Shown here one piece after another: positions 19,389 to 28,019 of a DNA stretch of 64,000 nt (position 1 is its first letter; each line of letters starts with the position of its first letter). The position numbers were made by a program, and so were the translations under genes. The notes below the pieces were generated by a model, which was not told where the DNA came from, did not search any database, and was given only the letters and a program-made list of their open reading frames with translations. Source of the DNA: Salimicrobium humidisoli (GTDB lineage: Bacteria; Bacillota; Bacilli; Bacillales; Halobacillaceae); assembly GCF_002295105.1 (NCBI RefSeq), contig NZ_NSGH01000001.1, positions 62,001-126,000 on the forward strand, read 5' to 3'.

Positions 19389-19820
19389 ATGGAGGAAATA
19401 GGTCAGCTTAGAATATTTGTTCCTGACGAACAGTTTAGCATTTATCAAAAGTTAGGAAGAAATTTCTTTTCCAAGAATAGTCAATTCTTCGTTTATTGTG
19501 CAATAACAGGTAAAAGAAAGGGGTATAAACAAAGCTTAAAGAATAAACATGAGTTGTTTCAAGCTAATACGTTATCTCAACATGAATGGACTGTACTAAA
19601 GTCTATCTACTATGATGATGAAAACGTCGCGGGTACCTATAAAGATATAATTACCAAAGCTCAGGACTATGCAAGCGGTGGGTTTGAATGGTTAATGAAC
19701 AATGAATTCCGTGATTTCGTTCATTTTGATGAGAATTATTTACTTACAGGGAATGAGACAGAATTTCAAATCAAGTTGATCGACTATACCTTGAATCACA
19801 AGAACGAAGTGCCGTTTTAA
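19389..19820 (+). CDS. 143-residue protein of unknown function, last gene of the DndD-like operon
   Basis: The ATG directly follows the stop codon of the ATPase gene, with no gap. The product is soluble and aromatic-rich, mixed alpha/beta in character, without signal peptide, membrane segment or cysteine motif. It does not resemble DndE in any way I can see. Its only functional clue is its place as the fourth member of a co-translated operon, and it may be a partner of the ATPase. A weak hairpin follows the stop. Confidence 0.72.
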   Translation: MEEIGQLRIFVPDEQFSIYQKLGRNFFSKNSQFFVYCAITGKRKGYKQSLKNKHELFQANTLSQHEWTVLKSIYYDDENVAGTYKDIITKAQDYASGGFEWLMNNEFRDFVHFDENYLLTGNETEFQIKLIDYTLNHKNEVPF

Positions 19821-19833
19821 TATCGTCAGAGTG

Positions 19834-19861
19834 GAGCCGCATTGGCTCTTCTTATTGCGGC
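19834..19861 (+). terminator. Weak terminator-like hairpins after the four-gene operon
   Basis: A 5-bp stem GAGCC/GGCTC (19834-19848) followed by TTCTT overlaps an alternative GCCGC/GCGGC stem (19836-19861). Either could stop transcription, but neither is strong. Confidence 0.3.
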
Positions 19862-19919
19862 ACACTGATAAAAATAGAGATATAGGTAGAGATAGAATAG
19901 TGTACATTATGATTAGAAC

Positions 19920-20021
19920 ACACGGAGACTCCTACGGGAACAGCACGAGCTGAAGATCCCCCTGATCAGGCGCTTTGCCTGATTAGGGAAGCTTAGGCCG
20001 TGCCCGTGGAAAGCGACGTGT
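19920..20021. repeat. Dispersed Bacillaceae-type palindromic repeat element
   Basis: About 102 bases form a nested fold: ends ACACG/CGTGT, then ACGGG/CCCGT (19934-19938 with 20003-20007), GCAC/GTGC, AGCT/AGCT, and an 11-bp central hairpin (19961-19971 with 19977-19987). The opening GGAGACTCCT-CGGGA and closing CCCG-GGAAAGCGA are those I know from a repeat scattered between genes in many Bacillus genomes. It fills most of the gene-free stretch 19821-20137, where the only other structures are terminators. Confidence 0.6.
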
Positions 20022-20077
20022 TGTTCTTTTGCTATACCTTTTCGTTTCATGGCTATCGTGTAATTTTTCTCATAAAA

Positions 20078-20134
20078 AAACTCCCTGCACGCGTCCCGGG
20101 CCATTGAACCCAGGGTTACGCACGCAGGGAGTTT
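20078..20134 (-). terminator. Terminator of the YkvI-like gene
   Basis: On the minus strand an 11-bp outer stem (20124-20134 with 20078-20088) encloses smaller GC-rich stems and is followed by a run of T. It begins 3 bases after the stop codon. Confidence 0.7.
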
Positions 20135-20137
20135 CTT

Positions 20138-21235
20138 TTAAGCGGATCGGTGTTCTTCCACTGCCGCTTTTTCTTTACTTAAGCGGAACGGAGCGGTAAT
20201 GAGAGCGGCAATCAGAAACAGTCCCATGTACCCGATCAGCGGATAGAAGATAGCTACAAGGTCGGTGAAGCCGACGAAGCTGAGGGCTAGTGCCACAGCG
20301 CCGACAGTGAAGACGAACTGCTTATGCTGCTTCGTACCGACCGTCGTGAATCTCGCAGCCAAAGAGAAAAACATGCTGATGGCCGTGTTGAACACCATAC
20401 CGAACAGTACGAGGGAAAACAGAACCCCGAGTCCCGGCGCAATATCGTCGACGAGCTTCAGCATCGGCATGTCCACGTTGGCAACGACGTCCACTTTCGA
20501 GAAGATGGCCAGGTGGCTGAGGACGATCATCAGTCCAAGAGACAGTCCTCCGAGCAGTCCTCCGAGAGACGAGGTGCGTTCATTATCCTCGTTACCGCCC
20601 ATGAGGAGCGACATCGATGCCCCGACGGCGATGTTGAACGATACGTAGTTCAGGGCGGAAATGAACCAGCCCGGCAGAAACAGGAAGGAACTTTCAACGA
20701 CCGAGTCCTGCGCTTTTGCCGTAGCATCAAGACTGCTGAGTCCTCCGTCCATCGTAGCTATACTGTATACGGCCACAAGAACGACGGTGGCAATGAGAAA
20801 AGGGGTGATGCTTCCGATGACGTTCACCACTTTCTCCACGTTCATCAGAATGGTGGCGACGACGAGCACGCTCATCAGAATCGTGCCGAGCACACTCGGA
20901 AGCCCGAACTGCTGACTCGGTATGGAACCGGCCCCGGCGATCATGACCACTCCGACACCGAACAACGTAAAGATGATGACGTAGTCGACGATGAGACCGA
21001 GCCATTTTCCGCTCACCCGGTAGATGGCTTCTTTGTGGGAAGTGGCTTTCATTCTCGTACCCAGTTTCGTCAGCATCATGCCCATATAGGCGAAGATGGC
21101 GGTAGCGAAGATGGCACCGATCGTTCCTGCGTACCCGTAACTGGTGAAATACTGCAAAATCTCCTGGCCGGAAGCAAATCCTGCCCCGACGATGATTCCG
21201 ATGAACGCACTGGCGATCCGGAGAACTTTTTTCAT
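20138..21235 (-). CDS. YkvI-like multispanning membrane protein
   Basis: This 365-residue integral membrane protein resembles Bacillus YkvI, a member of the LeuT/APC-fold transporters of unknown substrate. The first segment has ASAFIGIIVGAGFASGQE, the glycine-rich unwound helix typical of that fold, and about ten further hydrophobic segments follow. The frame is open 34 codons further upstream, but the ATG at 21235 is preferred because AAGGGAG lies just before it and the first transmembrane helix then starts at the N-terminus as in homologues. The gene stands alone with its own terminator, divergent from fbp. Confidence 0.8.
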   Translation of the reverse strand: MKKVLRIASAFIGIIVGAGFASGQEILQYFTSYGYAGTIGAIFATAIFAYMGMMLTKLGTRMKATSHKEAIYRVSGKWLGLIVDYVIIFTLFGVGVVMIAGAGSIPSQQFGLPSVLGTILMSVLVVATILMNVEKVVNVIGSITPFLIATVVLVAVYSIATMDGGLSSLDATAKAQDSVVESSFLFLPGWFISALNYVSFNIAVGASMSLLMGGNEDNERTSSLGGLLGGLSLGLMIVLSHLAIFSKVDVVANVDMPMLKLVDDIAPGLGVLFSLVLFGMVFNTAISMFFSLAARFTTVGTKQHKQFVFTVGAVALALSFVGFTDLVAIFYPLIGYMGLFLIAALITAPFRLSKEKAAVEEHRSA

Positions 21236-21420
21236 TATGAAAAACTCCCTTATGTATGGTACAAGCTCTTTTAACTTTACCATGTATCCGCTTTCCTTTA
21301 AAAGGGAAATGAAAGACTGCAGCGAAAATAGGGACAATTTTCACCCGTCACAATATGTCATCATAATATACACTATGTTATACTAATTGAAATAATATAC
21401 ATACATAGGAGCGTGATCAG

Positions 21421-23352
21421 GTGAGTAAAAAATACCTGGATTTACTGGCGGAGAAATACGGCAGTGAAGAGGAAGTTGTTACGGAAATCATCAATCTGGA
21501 AGCGATTCTCAATCTGCCGAAAGGGACGGAACATTTCGTGAGTGATTTGCACGGGGAGTACCAGGCTTTCCAGCACGTCCTCCGGAACGGGTCCGGAAAA
21601 GTGAAAGAGAAAATCCGGGATATTTTCAAAGACGAATTGAGCGAGCAGGACATCAGCGAGCTCGCAACGCTCATCTACTACCCGGAGGAGAAGCTGAAGC
21701 TGATTAAAGGGACCTTCACGAGTGATGAAGAGCTGAACGAGTGGTACAAGACGATCATCGAACGGATGCTTGAGCTGATTCCTTACGCTTCTTCCAAGTA
21801 TACGCGCACCAAACTGAGGAAAGCTCTGCCGTCGCAGTTCGTTTTTCTCATTGAAGAACTGCTTTACAAAACGGACCGGTACACGAATAAAACCGACTAT
21901 TACTCAAGCATTATGGAACAGATCATTACGCTGCGTCAGTCCGATAAACTGATCGCCGGACTGGCCTACACGATCCAGCGTCTCGTCGTCGACCATCTGC
22001 ACGTCGTCGGAGATATTTACGACCGGGGCCCGGAGCCGGACAAAATTATGGATACCCTCATCGACTATCATTCCCTCGATATCCAGTGGGGGAACCACGA
22101 TGTATTGTGGATAGGCGCCTACGCAGGGTCCAAAGTCTGTCTTGCCAATATATTGAGGATCTGTGCCCGCTATGCGAATCTGGATATCATCGAGGATGCC
22201 TACGGGATCAATCTGCGTCCGCTGCTCAGTCTTGCCGAAAAGTATTACGACGATAATCCTGCCTTCCGCCCGAAACTTCAGGGGGATGAACGGCTGACGG
22301 AACAGGAGCAGCTGCAGATCGCCAAGATTCATCAGGCGATCGCCATGATCCAGTTCAAACTCGAAAGTCCGATCATCAAACGCCGCGGCTGCTTCAATAT
22401 GGAAGGCAGGCTTCTGCTGGATAAAATCGATTACGAGCGGGAGGAGATACACCTGAAAGGGAAGACGTACCCGCTTGAGAATCCTTGCTTCCAGACGATC
22501 GACCCGGAAGACCCGGCCCGGCTTTTAGAGGAAGAGCAGCAGGTTATCGATAAGCTTCTCTTCTCCATCCAGCATTCGGAGAAGCTGACACGGCACATGA
22601 AGTTTCTCATGAAAAAAGGGAACCTGTACCTGAAGTACAATGGGAATCTGCTTATTCATGGCTGTATTCCGCTTGACGAGGACGGCAATATGGAAACGAT
22701 GACAATCGAAGGGCAGACCTACGGCGGCCGTGATCTTCTCGACCTGTTCGAAGAGAAGCTCCGGTACAGCTTCGCTCATCCCGAAGAGACGGATGATCTG
22801 GCTACGGACATGGTGTGGTATCTGTGGACGGGCGAGTATTCGTCGCTGTTCGGCAAGCGGGAAATGACGACGTTTGAAAGGTACTTCATCAGCGATAAGG
22901 CAACGCACAAAGAGGAGAAGAATCCGTATTACTATCTGCGTGAAAACGAGGAAGTGTGCCGGAAGATGCTGGAGGATTTCGATCTGGACCCGGACCAGGG
23001 TCACATCATCAACGGCCACACGCCGGTGAAGGAAATCGAAGGAGAGAACCCGGTGAAAGCCGGCGGGAAGATGGTCGTCATCGACGGCGGCTTCTCTAAA
23101 GCTTATCAGTCCACGACGGGGATCGCCGGTTACACGCTGCTTTTCAACTCCTTCGGTATGCAGCTGGTGGCCCATCAGAAATTCAGTTCCCGGGAAGAAG
23201 TGCTGAAAGACGGTATCGACGTTCTTTCCGTACGTCGTCTCGTAGATAAGGAAATGGAGCGGAAGCTTGTGAGAGAGACGAATATCGGCACGGAAATACA
23301 GTCACAGATCGACACGCTCCGTTACTTACTGGAAGAAAGGTATATGAAATGA
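21421..23352 (+). CDS. fbp: Class III fructose-1,6-bisphosphatase
   Basis: The enzyme hydrolyses fructose 1,6-bisphosphate to fructose 6-phosphate in gluconeogenesis. It is the large (643-residue) class III form found in Bacillus, unrelated to classes I and II. The calcineurin-like metal centre shows DLHGEY (about 41), GDIYDRGP (about 199) and WGNHD (about 221), with a distal NGHTPVKE (about 530). Translation starts at a GTG with AGGAG 10 bases upstream. The gene is monocistronic, ending in a terminator hairpin. The companion gluconeogenic and glycolytic gene for class I aldolase lies at 33443. Confidence 0.95.
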   Translation: MSKKYLDLLAEKYGSEEEVVTEIINLEAILNLPKGTEHFVSDLHGEYQAFQHVLRNGSGKVKEKIRDIFKDELSEQDISELATLIYYPEEKLKLIKGTFTSDEELNEWYKTIIERMLELIPYASSKYTRTKLRKALPSQFVFLIEELLYKTDRYTNKTDYYSSIMEQIITLRQSDKLIAGLAYTIQRLVVDHLHVVGDIYDRGPEPDKIMDTLIDYHSLDIQWGNHDVLWIGAYAGSKVCLANILRICARYANLDIIEDAYGINLRPLLSLAEKYYDDNPAFRPKLQGDERLTEQEQLQIAKIHQAIAMIQFKLESPIIKRRGCFNMEGRLLLDKIDYEREEIHLKGKTYPLENPCFQTIDPEDPARLLEEEQQVIDKLLFSIQHSEKLTRHMKFLMKKGNLYLKYNGNLLIHGCIPLDEDGNMETMTIEGQTYGGRDLLDLFEEKLRYSFAHPEETDDLATDMVWYLWTGEYSSLFGKREMTTFERYFISDKATHKEEKNPYYYLRENEEVCRKMLEDFDLDPDQGHIINGHTPVKEIEGENPVKAGGKMVVIDGGFSKAYQSTTGIAGYTLLFNSFGMQLVAHQKFSSREEVLKDGIDVLSVRRLVDKEMERKLVRETNIGTEIQSQIDTLRYLLEERYMK

Positions 23353-23378
23353 GAGTGGCCCCGGGCCGCTCTTTTTTT
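23351..23378 (+). terminator. Terminator of fbp
   Basis: AGAG-T-GGCC pairs with GGCC-G-CTCT around a short loop and is followed by seven T residues directly after the stop codon. Confidence 0.8.
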
Positions 23379-23504
23379 ATATTTTCACTACAAAAAAATG
23401 TGTAACCGGAAAATATTGTGATATTTTTTTGTTTCAAATTCAAATTATTCGGTTATCTATGGTAATATGATACAAAAGAACCATCAAGGACGGAGGAGAC
23501 AAAG

Positions 23505-25052
23505 ATGAACTGGATCGACCCCTATACCTTTCTGCTGATGATTCTGGCTATCAGTTCCTCTTTCGTAGCTGTTGCGTTGCTGAAATCTCCCCGGAAACTG
23601 CTTCGTAATTTTTTGGCGGGGGCGGCAGCTTTAAGTTCACTCTTTATCATTCTTACTATATTTGAACTACATATCGAAAATAGAAACGCTATGATAGTCC
23701 TTAGAAATTTCCAGCAGATTTCCATCGTTTTCGCTCCGATTCTTCTGTTCGGCTATGCGAAAGAGCTGCACAGGGAAGAAGCGAAGACGACACTCCGGCT
23801 CACAGGGTTACTGGCTGTGCCGTCTATTCTTGATGTCGCCCTCGCTTTTACGGATAAGTGGCACGGATGGATGCGGGAGAGTATTACGGTCGAAACGGTA
23901 TGGAACTACACGGAACTTTCCATTACAAGTACCGCTGTGAACTCCGTATTCAGCTCATACTCCTACGCCGTTTCTTTACTTACCGTTTTTTTACTGGTGC
24001 GTAATATGTTCGATGTCCCGAAAAATTACCGGTCCACTCTCGGACTCTCCGTGGTGGCCGTAATTCTCCCGATTGTTTCCATTACGGCTTTGTCGCTGCT
24101 TGAAGTGAAAGTGCCGGGGATGTTCGCTTTGTCATACGGTTCCATGGCCCTTCTGCTGATCATAGCGAACCGGAACCGGGACTTCAATACGGTATGGCCG
24201 GTGTCACGGCAGCTGGTACTTGAAAATCTGTCCGAAGGCATTTTACTTATCGACGCCCGCGGCTGCATCATAGAAGCGAACCGGGCGATTTGTGACATGG
24301 CTTCCCACATTCATAAAAAGGACGTCTGTCCGAAAGATCTTCTTCATAAGAGAGCCGTTACGGTGTTCAAAGAGGTGGAAGGATTGGAGAAATCCATGGA
24401 AAAAGGCGGAAACACAGAGTTTTCGGTGGAAGCCGGGGAGCGTTTTTACGATATAGCGGTAACGAAACTGAAAGAGAAACGTCAGCCGATCTGGCTCGTC
24501 GTCGCCAAGGATGTAACCGAGAAGAAAGTGGTGGAGCGTGAACTCGAGCATTTGGCTTCTCTCGATTCGCTCACCGGGCTCAAAAACAGAAATGCTTTTC
24601 TGAGCGCGTATGAAAAAGCAGGGGCCGGAGAAGACAGGGTGTTCGTTCTTATGGATATCGATTATTTCAAAAACTTCAACGATACTTACGGACACGTGGC
24701 AGGGGACGAGGTGCTGCGTGCCATGTCGGAACTGCTCGGGGAACATTTCGGGGAAGAAGGGGAAGTCGTGTCACGCTTCGGAGGGGAAGAGTTCGGGATT
24801 TTGCTGCAGGGGGAGCCGGAGGAAGTGGAGACGAGGATCACCCGGTTCTGCGAACATCTGAAGCGGTTGAATAAGGAAACGGACAGCCTGATCAAGGAAG
24901 AGATCACCGTAAGTGCAGGCATCCACGCCTTCACCGCCGGGGAGGAATTCGACGCCGTCTACCATTGTGCGGACCAGGCGATGTATCAGGCGAAACGTAA
25001 CGGCCGGGATCAGCTCAGTTTTACGGGCCTCCCTTCTCCGGTAAAAAGTTGA
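23505..25052 (+). CDS. Membrane-bound PAS-GGDEF diguanylate cyclase
   Basis: The 515-residue protein should make the second messenger cyclic di-GMP from two GTP. Residues 1-225 contain about seven hydrophobic segments, like the 7TM sensor region found in Bacillus kinases and cyclases. Residues 230-340 form a PAS domain. The GGDEF domain (about 350-505) has the active signature SRFGGEEFG near 424 and an intact DIDYFKNFND metal-binding segment. The position of the usual inhibitory RxxD site five residues before GGEEF reads GEEG, so product inhibition through that site is unlikely. GGAGG precedes the ATG. The signal sensed is unknown. Confidence 0.9.
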   Translation: MNWIDPYTFLLMILAISSSFVAVALLKSPRKLLRNFLAGAAALSSLFIILTIFELHIENRNAMIVLRNFQQISIVFAPILLFGYAKELHREEAKTTLRLTGLLAVPSILDVALAFTDKWHGWMRESITVETVWNYTELSITSTAVNSVFSSYSYAVSLLTVFLLVRNMFDVPKNYRSTLGLSVVAVILPIVSITALSLLEVKVPGMFALSYGSMALLLIIANRNRDFNTVWPVSRQLVLENLSEGILLIDARGCIIEANRAICDMASHIHKKDVCPKDLLHKRAVTVFKEVEGLEKSMEKGGNTEFSVEAGERFYDIAVTKLKEKRQPIWLVVAKDVTEKKVVERELEHLASLDSLTGLKNRNAFLSAYEKAGAGEDRVFVLMDIDYFKNFNDTYGHVAGDEVLRAMSELLGEHFGEEGEVVSRFGGEEFGILLQGEPEEVETRITRFCEHLKRLNKETDSLIKEEITVSAGIHAFTAGEEFDAVYHCADQAMYQAKRNGRDQLSFTGLPSPVKS

Positions 25053-25099
25053 AACGTCTGCATAGAAAAAGGTAGAATGGAAGCAACAGGAGGAATTTT

Positions 25100-25948
25100 A
25101 TGGAACAGACCGGATTAGTTCTGGAAGGAGGAGGGAGCCGCGGTATATACACAGCCGGGGTTCTCAACCGCCTGATGAAAGCGGGGATCTATCTCCCTTA
25201 CGTCAACGGTGTGTCTGCCGGGGCCTGCAACGGCTCGTCCTATGTGGCACGGCAGCTGGACCGCAACCGGGCGGTACTCATCGATTACGTAAAGCATCCC
25301 GACTACCTGTCGCTGCGCAATCTTCTCAGAAAACGGCAGCTTTTCGGTATGGACTTTCTTTTCGATACGCTGCCGAACCGGCTGGAACCTTTTGATTATC
25401 ATACATTTGCTCAGGCGAAGGAAGAATTCGAGATCGGTACGACGGACTGCATCACCGGGGAAGCGGTATTTTTCGATAAGGAAAACTACAACGAACATAT
25501 GCTTACGCTTATGCGGGCTTCGAGTTCTCTGCCGATGGTGGCCCCTGCTGTTCCGTTTAACAACCGTATGCTGATGGATGGCGGGATTGCCGACCCCATC
25601 CCTCTTATGAGATCTATCAGCCGGGGGAACAGAAAGAACGTAGTCGTGCTGACACAGGTGCGGGATTATTACAAAAAGCCGCAGTCGGTCGGCTGGTATA
25701 TGAAGCGCAAGTACCGGGAATACCCCGGACTGCTGCGGGCGATGGAGAAACGGCACATCGTTTATAACGAAACACTGGACTACATAAGGGAAGAAGAGCG
25801 GAAAGGGAATGTATTCGTCATTTCCCCGTCTTACGCACCGGGGGTCGGCCGGGTCGAGCGTAACAAAGGGAAATTGACCACTCTCTATGAGCGGGGCATC
25901 AGGGATACACAGGAACTGGAAGCCTCTCTCCATGAATTTTTGCAATGA
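25100..25948 (+). CDS. Patatin-like phospholipase (YjjU type)
   Basis: The 282-residue protein is a patatin-family serine lipase. It has the oxyanion loop EGGGSRGIYTAG (about 9-20), the nucleophile motif GVSAG (about 38-42) and the DGGI dyad aspartate (about 159), so the Ser-Asp dyad is complete. No signal peptide is seen and it should act on membrane lipids from the cytosol. AGGAGG precedes the ATG and a terminator follows the stop. The gene follows the diguanylate cyclase after 47 bases without a terminator and may be co-transcribed with it. Confidence 0.88.
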   Translation: MEQTGLVLEGGGSRGIYTAGVLNRLMKAGIYLPYVNGVSAGACNGSSYVARQLDRNRAVLIDYVKHPDYLSLRNLLRKRQLFGMDFLFDTLPNRLEPFDYHTFAQAKEEFEIGTTDCITGEAVFFDKENYNEHMLTLMRASSSLPMVAPAVPFNNRMLMDGGIADPIPLMRSISRGNRKNVVVLTQVRDYYKKPQSVGWYMKRKYREYPGLLRAMEKRHIVYNETLDYIREEERKGNVFVISPSYAPGVGRVERNKGKLTTLYERGIRDTQELEASLHEFLQ

Positions 25949-25976
25949 ACCGGACCCCGTGGTGTCCGGTTTTTGT
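25948..25976 (+). terminator. Terminator of the patatin-like gene
   Basis: AACCGGAC (25948-25955) pairs with GTCCGGTT (25964-25971) over an 8-nt loop, followed by T residues. Confidence 0.8.
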
Positions 25977-26019
25977 TTATATTACAAAAGCGTAAGTGCA
26001 ACTTTTTGCACAATTTCCC

Positions 26020-26048
26020 TTGATTTTGAAATCGTTTCCACCTAAAAT
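26020..26048 (+). promoter_or_regulatory. Sigma-A-type promoter of the YkvS-like gene
   Basis: TTGATT at 26020-26025 and TAAAAT at 26043-26048 are separated by exactly 17 bases and lie about 30 bases before the start codon, just after the preceding terminator. Confidence 0.5.
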
Positions 26049-26079
26049 GAGAGAAAATGTTAGAAGGGGAGTTGTTCGA

Positions 26080-26313
26080 ATGTCTATTACAGAAGAGAAC
26101 GGGCAAGCTCAGATCGGAGATATCGTAACATTTACACGCAAGAAGGAACAGTGGACGGGGAAAGTCGTTCCGTCCGGATGTGCAAATTCAGTGATCGTCG
26201 ATTTACGCGTGATGGAAAAACTTCCGGAACGGGAGAACTCTTCCTATCTAACTTGCGTCAACCATAAAAACTATCATATCGTCTCACGGGCAGCCGAAAC
26301 GTCCGTGGAATAA
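26080..26313 (+). CDS. YkvS-like DUF2187 small protein
   Basis: The 77-residue cytosolic protein resembles the DUF2187 (YkvS) family, whose function is unknown. It has a compact beta-rich core with GDIVTFTRKKEQWTGKVV, like a small SH3-type barrel. The ATG at 26080 is chosen over open codons upstream because GAAGGGGA lies 9 bases before it and the predicted promoter would otherwise be inside the gene. It has its own promoter and terminator and so is a single-gene unit. Confidence 0.75.
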   Translation: MSITEENGQAQIGDIVTFTRKKEQWTGKVVPSGCANSVIVDLRVMEKLPERENSSYLTCVNHKNYHIVSRAAETSVE

Positions 26314-26329
26314 TAAATTCAGGCGACGT

Positions 26330-26366
26330 ACCTGTCCGGGAATTCTCCGGGCAGGTATTTTTATGT
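26330..26366 (+). terminator. Terminator of the YkvS-like gene
   Basis: ACCTGTCCGG pairs with CCGGGCAGGT (one G-U pair) around a short AT loop and is followed by ATTTTTA. Confidence 0.8.
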
Positions 26367-26447
26367 CCGGCACCCGGGCCGATGTAGTCACCACAGGCAG
26401 GACGTGGTAAACTTTTTGACAACAACTATCCTAAAAGGAGTTCTGTG

Positions 26448-27803
26448 ATGTCTTTATTTGAGGAACGGAATAAATATATGTTCGAGACGTTATTCGGGAG
26501 TACGGAACATTGCATCGTCGCAGTCGATAAAGAAGGGATCATCACTTATATAAACAGCGGGTATGCTGATTTTATCGGTGTGGACCGGAAAAAAGCCGAA
26601 GGACGACACGTTACGGAAGTCATCGAAAACACGCGTATGCATATCGTGGTGGAAACGGGCCGGGAAGAGGTGGCGGATCTTCAGTACATACGCGGGGACT
26701 ACATGATCGCCAACCGCATTCCTGTCTTTGAAGACGGAGAGCTTACGGGCGCGTTCGGTATGGTGCTGTTCCGTGATACGGACGAGTGGAAAGTGATGAA
26801 CACGAATGTCAAAGAACTGCTGATGGAGCTTGAGTCCTACCGGGAAAATTTCAAAAAGAACACCGGCGCCCCCTACTCCCTTCATAACATCGTCTCCCAT
26901 TCCCCGAAGATGATGGAAGTGAAAGATACGGTAAGAAAGATGGCGACAGGGGATGCATCCGTGCTGTTACGGGGGGAGAGCGGGACCGGGAAGGAACTTT
27001 TCGCTCACAGTCTCCACAATTTAAGCGAGCGTAACGGAAAACCTTTTATCAAAGTGAACTGTGCGGCAATCCCCGAGCAGTTGTTCGAAGCGGAACTGTT
27101 CGGCTATGAGGAAGGGGCGTTCACCGGCGCGAAAAAGGGCGGGAAAGCCGGTAAGTTCCAGCTCGCCGATGGCGGAACGCTTTTTCTCGATGAAGTCGGG
27201 GACATGCCGCTGCATGCCCAGGTGAAAATATTACGGGCCCTGCAGGAAGGGGAAGTGGAACCGCTCGGCTCGGAGACGTCCGAACTGGTGGACGTACGCG
27301 TCGTGGCAGCTACGAATCAGGCGCTCGAGGAACTGATCAGCCGCCAGGAATTCCGGGAAGACCTGTACTACCGGATCAACGTCGTGTCTGTCGATATCCC
27401 TCCCTTGCGCGAACGGCCGGAAGATATCCGTCTGCTTGCCAAATACATCCTCAGTAAAACCGGGGACAGCAGGAGGAAGAAAGTCGAGGGATTCTCCGAA
27501 GCGGCCATTCAGGTGCTGGAGGGGTATTCGTGGCCCGGAAACATACGCGAACTTGAAAATACGATCGAGTCGGCGGTGCATATGGCGGACGGGACTTACA
27601 TCGAAGTGTCCGACCTTCCCGGGAGTATAACAGCCGCTTCTGTCACCGAAAAGGAAAGTCTGAAAACGATACTGGAACGAGTGGAGAAAGAGACGATTGA
27701 GCAGGCTCTCACAAGAACCTCGGGGGACAAGGGTGCGGCTGCTGCACGTCTCGGTATCGGGAAAACGAGCCTTTATGATAAAGCGAAAAAATACGGTATA
27801 TGA
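26448..27803 (+). CDS. Sigma-54-dependent transcriptional activator (PAS-AAA+-Fis)
   Basis: The 451-residue bacterial enhancer-binding protein has an N-terminal PAS sensor (about 12-110), a AAA+ domain with Walker A GESGTGKE (about 177) and the sigma-54 contact loop GAFTGA (about 224), and a C-terminal Fis-type HTH (about 410-450). There is no receiver domain, so it should answer to a small ligand rather than phosphorylation. The ATG at 26448 sits 7 bases after AAAAGGAG. Directly downstream lie palindromic sites and a consensus -24/-12 promoter before the 3-hydroxybutyrate operon, which is therefore its probable target. Its relatives are the BkdR/RocR-type regulators of Bacillus. Confidence 0.93.
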   Translation: MSLFEERNKYMFETLFGSTEHCIVAVDKEGIITYINSGYADFIGVDRKKAEGRHVTEVIENTRMHIVVETGREEVADLQYIRGDYMIANRIPVFEDGELTGAFGMVLFRDTDEWKVMNTNVKELLMELESYRENFKKNTGAPYSLHNIVSHSPKMMEVKDTVRKMATGDASVLLRGESGTGKELFAHSLHNLSERNGKPFIKVNCAAIPEQLFEAELFGYEEGAFTGAKKGGKAGKFQLADGGTLFLDEVGDMPLHAQVKILRALQEGEVEPLGSETSELVDVRVVAATNQALEELISRQEFREDLYYRINVVSVDIPPLRERPEDIRLLAKYILSKTGDSRRKKVEGFSEAAIQVLEGYSWPGNIRELENTIESAVHMADGTYIEVSDLPGSITAASVTEKESLKTILERVEKETIEQALTRTSGDKGAAAARLGIGKTSLYDKAKKYGI

Positions 27804-27847
27804 CTGACAGGTGACATTTCGCAGAACAGCCATTCCGGAAAAGCGGA

Positions 27848-27878
27848 AACCATTCCGCAAATCCGGAATGGTTTTTTT
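27848..27878 (+). terminator. Terminator of the sigma-54 activator gene
   Basis: A perfect 10-bp stem (AACCATTCCG 27848-27857 with CGGAATGGTT 27864-27873) is followed by seven T residues. The stem contains the same CCGGAAT-like word as the nearby activator sites. Confidence 0.85.
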
Positions 27879-27917
27879 ATTCATCATGTAAGGGTTTTCA
27901 TGAAAGCGTATCTTGAT

Positions 27918-27937
27918 TTTTCCGGAAATCCGGAAAA
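27918..27937. promoter_or_regulatory. Palindromic upstream activator site for the sigma-54 activator
   Basis: Twenty bases form a near-perfect palindrome of TTTTCCGGA halves (one mismatch), centred about 51 bases upstream of the -24 element. Related TTCCGGAAA words occur at about 27834 and 27966. A Fis-type HTH dimer would bind such a site. A weak cre-like word (12 of 14 by eye) lies at 27901-27914. Confidence 0.55.
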
Positions 27938-27975
27938 GGAGAAGGAGATACCCCTGTCTGCCGGCTTCCGGAAAG

Positions 27976-27992
27976 TTGGCACGATTCTTGCA
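27976..27992 (+). promoter_or_regulatory. Sigma-54 (-24/-12) promoter of the 3-hydroxybutyrate operon
   Basis: TTGGCAC, five bases, TTGCA matches the sigma-54 consensus TGGCAC-N5-TTGCW exactly. It lies 28 bases before the scoA start, directly downstream of the gene for a sigma-54 activator. Confidence 0.9.
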
Positions 27993-28019
27993 TAAGTAAG
28001 GGAGAAGGGAGTGGAACAT

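Noticed and set aside
20324-21274. Plus-strand 316-codon open frame
   Set aside because: Antisense to the YkvI-like gene; composition rich in R, D, H and G, no ribosome binding site, no domain.
25115-25945. Minus-strand 276-codon open frame
   Set aside because: Exact shadow of the patatin-like gene, which has intact catalytic motifs.
26448-27803. Two-component response regulator
   Set aside because: No receiver domain or partner kinase; the N-terminus is a PAS domain.
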